In this document: positions 58,514 through 64,000 of the stretch, in pieces | Layout of the letters: the number at the start of each line of letters is the position of its first letter | Position numbering within the stretch: the stretch's first letter is position 1 | NCBI GenBank assembly: GCA_021234155.1 | Contig: JAJEKV010000009.1 | Coordinates: forward strand, 6,745,546-6,809,545 | Direction: 5' to 3' | DNA from: Isoetes taiwanensis | Lineage: Eukaryota; Streptophyta; Lycopodiopsida; Isoetales; Isoetaceae | Length of the DNA stretch: 64,000 nucleotides | The notes under the pieces: generated by a model | What the model was told of the DNA's origin: nothing | The model's database searches: none | What the model saw: only the letters and a program-made list of their open reading frames with translations | Translations under genes and position numbers: made by a program

Positions 58514-60417
58514 ATGTCTAGAATTGAGGCAACCCAATCTTCTTGGGCAAAGGACCTCATCCAACTTGGATACAATCAATGATATATCTCCCCCCTCTTT
58601 ACTGGTGCAAGTACTGCTCACTCAAATTCAAAGTAAGGAGTTTCATGACTTTGTTATACAATATGAAAGAGGGTGTACAGATGACAATGAGTCACTACTT
58701 ATAAATCTTGATGTCTCAATGTGGTTGGAGCTTGTTGGAAATGGAAAGCCATTGGAGAAAGCCTTAAGTTATAAAGGGCAGCTAATGTCCATTCTGAAGA
58801 ATGATTATACACAGATGGAACAGTGCCTAAACACATTGAAGAAGTTTGAAACGGTACTTCGGGAAGCAAAAGTAGAGGGCATTATTGATCCCTCTGAAAT
58901 GATACCTCCTATCCACATAAAAGCCCACCCTCTCTTTCAAGGGAAGGATCTTTGTGAGGAGGCTGCTGTGATGGTGAACGATGATGATGAAGAGCAGATT
59001 AATGAGGAGATTTCACCTGACAAGTTTAAAGCATATGTCTATCCTATTATACCTAACAGAGTTCTGGAGGATATGACTGGAGCAAAAAACCATAAAATGT
59101 GGACCATGTGGTCTCTTCAACTAGTTGCTCCATTCTCAATTGATACCCTGATAACCTTGACTGCTGTAAATGGACAAATGGACCCGCAGGAGTTCAAATC
59201 CATCTGTTACAGGGAAGCATTGAACAATGTCAGTTCAGTGCAAGGTGAAATTATTCTGGAAGGTATTACAATGCAAACGTTGGATGCAGCAAGGTGTTCT
59301 AAACCTGTGAAACTATACAGCAAAGGAAAGATCCCGCCTCTTATGAGAAGGTCTCAGGAATATTATAAGTCCATCTGGAATTATAACAGACCTTTCATAA
59401 AATGTACATGCAGTCAAGATGAGCATTGCCCAAAAAGAAATATTATGTGGTTTGACCAGGTTTTGTGGTTTGTGGCAAATAACATTGACACAATATTCAA
59501 CACCTCTGATAAACTTGAGGTCCAGTTTGTGTCATTTGCCAAGTGGCTGCTAAAAGAATCCACTGCTAAGGCAATAAAGGCAGTGGGGTAAAAGCATGTT
59601 AGGGTGTACCACTTTTGGAACCTGCAAAAGTACATACACTAGGTACTTCAGAACTGGGTACTTTCTCATTTTTCTTTTCATTAAAACTAGTACAAAAGTC
59701 CAAAATAAAAGTCAAGGACGTGTTAATATTTAAAGGTAAGATAAATATAATGCTATCTAAGCCCAAAATTTATATAAAAGTTCTAAAATGTACCTTTTAT
59801 TGACATATTACACAGGTACCCAGTACCCAGTTCTGGGTACCTTTTTAGGTACTTTTTTAGTCACTAAATAATACTTTTTAAGGGACACCCTAACATGCTT
59901 TCACCCAGTGATTGTATTCATGTACATGAGGGAATTTATGATCATTGCTGCTGAGGAATATAGTGAGAAGAAGACTAGACTGCTACAAGAACATGGGCCA
60001 TGGGAAGGCCCTAAATACATTGAGCAGTTGTTCCTTCCTCAAGAATTCAGCATACAGTTGGCAAGATCTAATAAGAGGAGCACTCCAGCAAAAAGGTACC
60101 GTCTGAATTTGAATGAGACTTCAACTGATTTTGATGCAAATGCAGAACTTGCTGTGAATACACCTATATTTATGAGTACCAGGGGTCGTGGTAGGAGAAG
60201 GGGATGTGGAGCAAGATTTTCTACCCCTCAATTCTCTCATAATCGTGGCTACACTCCTGGAACAAACAGAGGCCATGGAAACTTTACTCGTCAAGGTTTT
60301 TTCCAGAAGACTCATGCTTATATGGGCTCAGCAAATCAGAATGCTGCATCTAGTCAAAATGGGTCATCAAATGAATCATCTCCAATACTGGTCCCCTTGA
60401 AGCTGAAATACCAGTAA
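58514..60417 (+). CDS. Penelope-like element copy B, ORF1, split by a MITE
   Basis: Open from a likely splice acceptor (TTTCAAACAG before 58514) to 59585, then a 321-bp MITE, then open from 59911 to 60417. Removing the MITE and one copy of its AGTG duplication restores AIKAVIVFMYMRE, colinear with AIRALVVFMYTRE in copy A. Total about 526 codons. Features: an acidic patch (VMVNDDDEEQ), a cysteine cluster (KCTCSQDEHCPK), a conserved YIEQLFLPQEFS, an Arg/Gly-rich tail (STRGRGRRRGCG) and the LKYQ end. I recognise no known domain. Position before a reverse transcriptase and the basic RG tail suggest a nucleic-acid-binding, gag-like role. No ATG is seen at the frame's start, which supports an upstream exon. 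Confidence 0.7.
59586..59906. mobile_element. 321-bp MITE, copy 2, with AGTG target duplication
   Basis: The ends GGGTAAAAGCATGTTAGGGT and (other strand) GGGTGAAAGCATGTTAGGGT match the element at 28934-29255. The flanks are AGTG (59582-59585 and 59907-59910). It brings a TAA stop into ORF1 at 59589. Confidence 0.9.
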
Positions 60418-60908
60418 TTGGTCAAAGTATGACCATCTAGTCTGTTTCTCTTTGTCATGTTGCCTGCATAGCAGCATAGCATGACTATCTGCATGCAAGG
60501 AATTTCAAGTTTTAGTTTATATGTCTTAGCAGTACCAAGTTCTAAGCAAATGTACGTTGTACTTCTGGTTGAAAGTTCTGAAATCCCAGACAATGCAGAT
60601 ATATGGCAATCACTTGCTATATATCTAGAAGAGTTTGAATCTTAAATAGTCCATTGTGATGATCTGCTGTACTTCTCAATGAAAAATTAAGCAAGTTTGA
60701 CTTGACTATTTTCTGAGTATATATGTACATCTGAAACATCCTAATTGAATGAATAAAGCTTCTTTAAACGATCGAATGGGTAAGTTCAAAATGGTCTGAT
60801 GTTGGAAAGTAAATACCTTTCCTTTAAATAATCAGAATTGTGAAGCCCTAAAGGATACGTATTTTTTGTTGAATACTGACCGCATATATTGTGATTCAGG
60901 AAAAGAAA
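60418..60908. other. Spacer between ORF1 and RT of copy B
   Basis: About 490 bp without coding sequence, matching in position and size the 428-bp spacer of copy A (44401-44827). No recognisable signal. A polypyrimidine-free CAG precedes the reverse-transcriptase ATG. Confidence 0.4.
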
Positions 60909-61535
60909 ATGGAAACGGAATCTCACTGGAATGAGAATAATGACAGTTCTGAAACTCTTGAAAAGAGAAATGGAAAGCTCGTACTCGTGAAAAGCAAGAA
61001 GATAAAAATTTTTTTTATACATGTTCTTTATACCTACAGAGCTTTTGAGCACATCAATGTAAGAAATCTTTTCAAAAGATGTTTGGAAAAGGTATTTCAG
61101 GTGGATGGAGAGGAGGCTATGGAAAACATCATGATTGGATGGAAGTACACGAACAACATGCAATCTCTCTGGTATGCTCCTAGAGAAACCTTTTGTGAAT
61201 TTTCGTGCTCAAACATTGATGAATGCATATGTGCTGAGTCTACCAAATTTGAACAATTTAGAAAGAAATATGAAAGCTATGGTTTACACGTGACTACCAT
61301 GGACACATCTATCATCTCTAATAACATTCTGAAATCTGAGACACAGAAGGGCTTAAATAACATTCCCCTTCGAAAAGTCTCAAGATATGAAATTGAACAA
61401 AATATTTTCGAAGCCTGGGAGATCTTAATTGATCACATAGTTCAGGTTTATAGTCTGCCATATGATACAGAAATGAGAATTGTTAGTAGAGATGTGATAC
61501 GCTCCTATGTCAGGACCTGCTTGGCAAAAATGTAA
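60909..61535 (+). pseudogene. Penelope-like reverse transcriptase, copy B, truncated
   Basis: About 208 codons from the ATG at 60909, aligned throughout with the N-terminus of copy A: FFIHVLYTYRAFEHINVRNL, WKYTNNMQSLWY, the cysteine cluster FCEFSCSNIDECIC, TTMDTSIISN, KGLNNIPLRKVS. It ends (stop at 61533) just before an (AC)n tract, so all catalytic motifs are lost. Perhaps 55-60 percent of residues match copy A by eye. Because the cysteines and the KGLNNIPLR motif are kept in both, this N-terminal region is probably functionally important. Confidence 0.85.
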
Positions 61536-61545
61536 AGATAAAAAA

Positions 61546-61689
<144 letters not shown>

Positions 61690-61715
61690 CAAAAAAGCTC
61701 CAAGAGAAATTGAAA

Positions 61716-62300
61716 CGTGCTCTGATACCACTTGTTACGAACTAAAGGTTAGTCAGTAAACAAAAGATCAAACATCTAGTAAACCGACATCAAAACTTAA
61801 AGATTTCAATCTAGCTCCTCAGGTCAAAGGCCGCAACCTAACTGGGCTCTCAAAAGAAAGAATCTCCAAGATAGTCCATGCACAATTTAGGTCAAGGAAC
61901 AAGAAGAAAATTTGGGAAGTCAACCCTTAGAATAGAATAGAATCCTCTTTAAGAAAGAAATATAGAATTCATGTAAGCTGACAAGAGGCAGTTGAAGGAG
62001 CAAAAGGAGATGGAGGAGGATCTAAGTCCAATAAGTGCACCTCTTTCCCTTATATAGGGATCAACAAGCCTTTTCCAAAAAGGTAAAGGTGTATAGGTCA
62101 ATTATAGGATCTCGACCTTTTCCATGGTTCTATAAATATCTCAATAGTTCAAGTCTCATTATTTCAATTCCCAAGCAACTGTCTTATTTCTGCTTTCTGA
62201 TCCATTCCTCGGGGCACCACCATATCAATTGTAGTCCCTACTGCACTTGTAATTCCCCCAATCTGTCACCCCCCAGTTCACTTTCCCTCACCAAATCATG
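61716..62300 (-). mobile_element. LTR and primer-binding-site remnant
   Basis: On the minus strand TGGTATCAGAGC (about 61716-61727), the methionine-tRNA primer site of plant LTR retrotransposons, follows CGTAACAAG. The upstream sequence would be a 5' LTR ending in CA. It includes a TATA box (CTATATAAGGGAAAG, near 62046-62060) at a plausible promoter position. The other LTR boundary was not found, and the internal region is cut off at the (AC)n tract. Confidence 0.5.
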
Positions 62301-62501
62301 ACCCCTAAGGCTAGAGATATGGCAAGAAAATTGGCCAAGCCCATGCCCTACATGCCATTACCCTTGAACAAATCCCTTCCCTCTCTGCCACACATGACTG
62401 CCATGTTTTAGAGGACCCGATCTGCAGTCACTGTTATGGAGACATCCACGCATATGTTCGTGGAAAGCTAGGGACATGCTTTAGAGCTTTGGACACTTCT
62501 G

Positions 62502-63150
62502 ATGGAAGCAATGTGTCTTACTCATGCCCTGGACCCACCAGCCCCATCGATCATAGGTGCCATTGCACACACTGAAGCAGAGATACCTGTGGGCACACTC
62601 CAAGTAGATGCCATAGTACAAACTGAGGTAGAGGGTGAGGCACCACCATATGTCGATTTGGATGTGGATATGCGACACAACTCAAAACATTGCACATGGG
62701 CCAAAGATCAGTACTTCAGGAAGCGGAAGCGGACATAGTACATATTTAGATCAGTCCGACCACCCCTGAAACTTGAAACCTCCATCTCATAGGGCTGTCA
62801 AAAGCATGTTCCAACTCAAATTGAGAGGCAACCACATGTTTTTCACAAATACAATGCATATCCAGAGCCCAAGGACATTTACAGCACAAAGGGTGGGTGC
62901 TCAAAAGCCAGATTGGCCACGCCATCTTCTAAAATTTTTTTCGGCATCACATGATAGGTTGCATGTGCTACAACATGGAAGTCACCTGAAGGGCACTAAA
63001 TTCTCTGTGCAGGAGGATCTCTCTCCAGTTAAGTTAACCCGACGATGCGAGGAGCTATGCAAGATTCGAGAGGCGAGGCTTTAGAAAAAATGGGCAGTGT
63101 ATCGGGGGGGTTATCATTTGTTGTGGGGCATAGCCTCCGAGTTCTGTTTG
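62502..63150 (+). pseudogene. LINE ORF1 C-terminal domain relic
   Basis: From 62773 the frame reads HLLKFFSASHDRLHVLQHGS, LKGTKFSVQEDLSPVKLTRR, then IREARL, a stop, and KKWAVYRGGYHLLWG. This parallels the ORF1 C-terminal domain at 50114-50398 (RPVLLKF...LKGHKIWLNDDLT). The upstream acidic stretch (62502-62738) may belong to the same ORF1. Near the 3' end, a CCATGG/GGGCCCCCATGG palindrome leads into (ATCTC)n. Confidence 0.65.
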
Positions 63151-63205
63151 GGCTCATGCCTTTTGCTATGTTCCCGTTCCATGGCACAAATGGGCCCCCA
63201 TGGAC

Positions 63206-63245
63206 ATAAAAACTTATCTCATCTCATCTCATCTCATTTCATCTA
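63206..63245. repeat. (ATCTC)n tail
   Basis: Pentamer repeat following a palindrome and the ORF1 relic, probably a LINE 3' tail by analogy with (ATT)n at 30497 and (TTTA)n at 46760. Confidence 0.7.
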
Positions 63246-64000
63246 CATCACCACTTGACAACATCTTGGCTTTTAAGTTAAAAAAAAAGAGGATCACTTT
63301 TAGAAGTGAGATGACCATTCTAGCGTATTGACTAATCTAATATTTTGCATTTAAGAGGTCATAACAGGTCATCATATTGTTTTTGGAGTTCTTAGTTTAA
63401 GAGTTCCTTACTCAAAGAACATCGCCCCATAACTTATGGAATATTAGTATGTAGCAAAAAAAGTGTACCAAAGGCAAGACCAAAGGGTACAAAAGCACAT
63501 ATCTGATATATATTAAAGTACATTAAGGGATGAAGCATACAGGTATAATGCCATCGAGTAGCATGAAGTACTCGAATAGTTAATAGAAGTTCTTTTGCTA
63601 GCAATTGCAATTGAATGATTCATATTGTTAGTGCTCTTATGTATGATTTTGTTTGTCCATGCAATTTCATAGTGCAAGTGCATCTTAATGATTACTAGTT
63701 ATGGTGCCCGGCGTTGCCGGGCCTAGTAACAATTTGATGTGGTGAATGTTTAATTGCTAGCTAGAATAAGTAACGTGGCTTGGAGGGGCAAGGGTAAATA
63801 GAGGAACTTTTAAAGAGGTCATTGACATAAAGGTCATTATATGGATTTTGTGTATGTGGTATTTCGGGCTTAAAATTGATTATATTATGTTGGACCAAGT
63901 AAAAATACTCACAGCATAACATTGAACTTGAATGTACATTGAGATGAATTAATAGTGAAATTTGAGAGCATATATGAATGTGATCTACGCACCAGTTGAT
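63246..64000. other. Intergenic DNA with one strong cruciform
   Basis: Nothing coding. A compact palindrome lies at 63692-63729: TTACTAG pairs with CTAGTAA around GCCCGGC GTT GCCGGGC, with a short bulge on the left side. It is much more GC-rich than its surroundings. Confidence 0.7.

Overview
The window looks like nuclear DNA of a land plant with motile sperm, most likely a seed-free plant such as a fern or lycophyte. This is an inference. It rests on spliced plant-type nuclear genes, a decayed axonemal dynein heavy chain (flowering plants and most conifers lack this gene), long AT-rich intergenic DNA, and dense nested LINEs, SINEs, MITEs and a hAT element. No bacterial operon or organellar gene block is present.

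Only two host genes look intact. The first is an eight-exon gene for an organelle-targeted EngA/Der double GTPase (1060-3926); its exons sum to 1782 nt, or 593 codons plus stop. The second is a single-exon F-box/leucine-rich-repeat gene (23920-25632, 570 aa). Three other host-gene remnants are broken: 5-oxoprolinase (about 5040-5895), axonemal dynein heavy chain (15757-18741) and a minus-strand Kelch-repeat protein (about 21000-21700).

Layout. 1-5.9 kb: the Der gene between two oppositely oriented copies of a hairpin-rich repeat, then the 5-oxoprolinase relic. 5.9-10 kb: a large fold-back structure made of degenerate tandem repeats with two SINE copies. 10-15.2 kb: unrecognised DNA, an array of short palindromes and a copia remnant. 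15.2-18.8 kb: a third hairpin repeat and the dynein relic. 19-23.9 kb: a MITE and the Kelch relic. 23.9-25.6 kb: the F-box gene. 26-41 kb: L1-like LINE copies (one with a clear target-site duplication), a second LINE type ending in (ATT)n, MITEs and an LTR-like repeat.

41.9-61.7 kb holds the most unusual content: a head-to-tail series of copies of an element with two open reading frames. ORF1 ends in an Arg/Gly-rich tail. ORF2 is a reverse transcriptase whose motifs fit the Penelope-like class, with no endonuclease domain visible. Copy A keeps a complete reverse transcriptase frame (714 aa) cut by a 3.6-kb LINE. Copy B has ORF1 cut by a 321-bp MITE, and its reverse transcriptase ends at an (AC)n tract. 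A third copy keeps only the leader and first-exon region. A 3.8-kb hAT transposon with perfect 8-bp target duplications, itself carrying a smaller hAT-type MITE, sits in copy B's leader. 61.7-64 kb holds an LTR/primer-binding-site remnant, a LINE ORF1 relic and a GC-rich cruciform.

Coordinates of splice sites, target duplications and ORF joins were read by eye. Family assignments rest on recognised motifs, not on searches.
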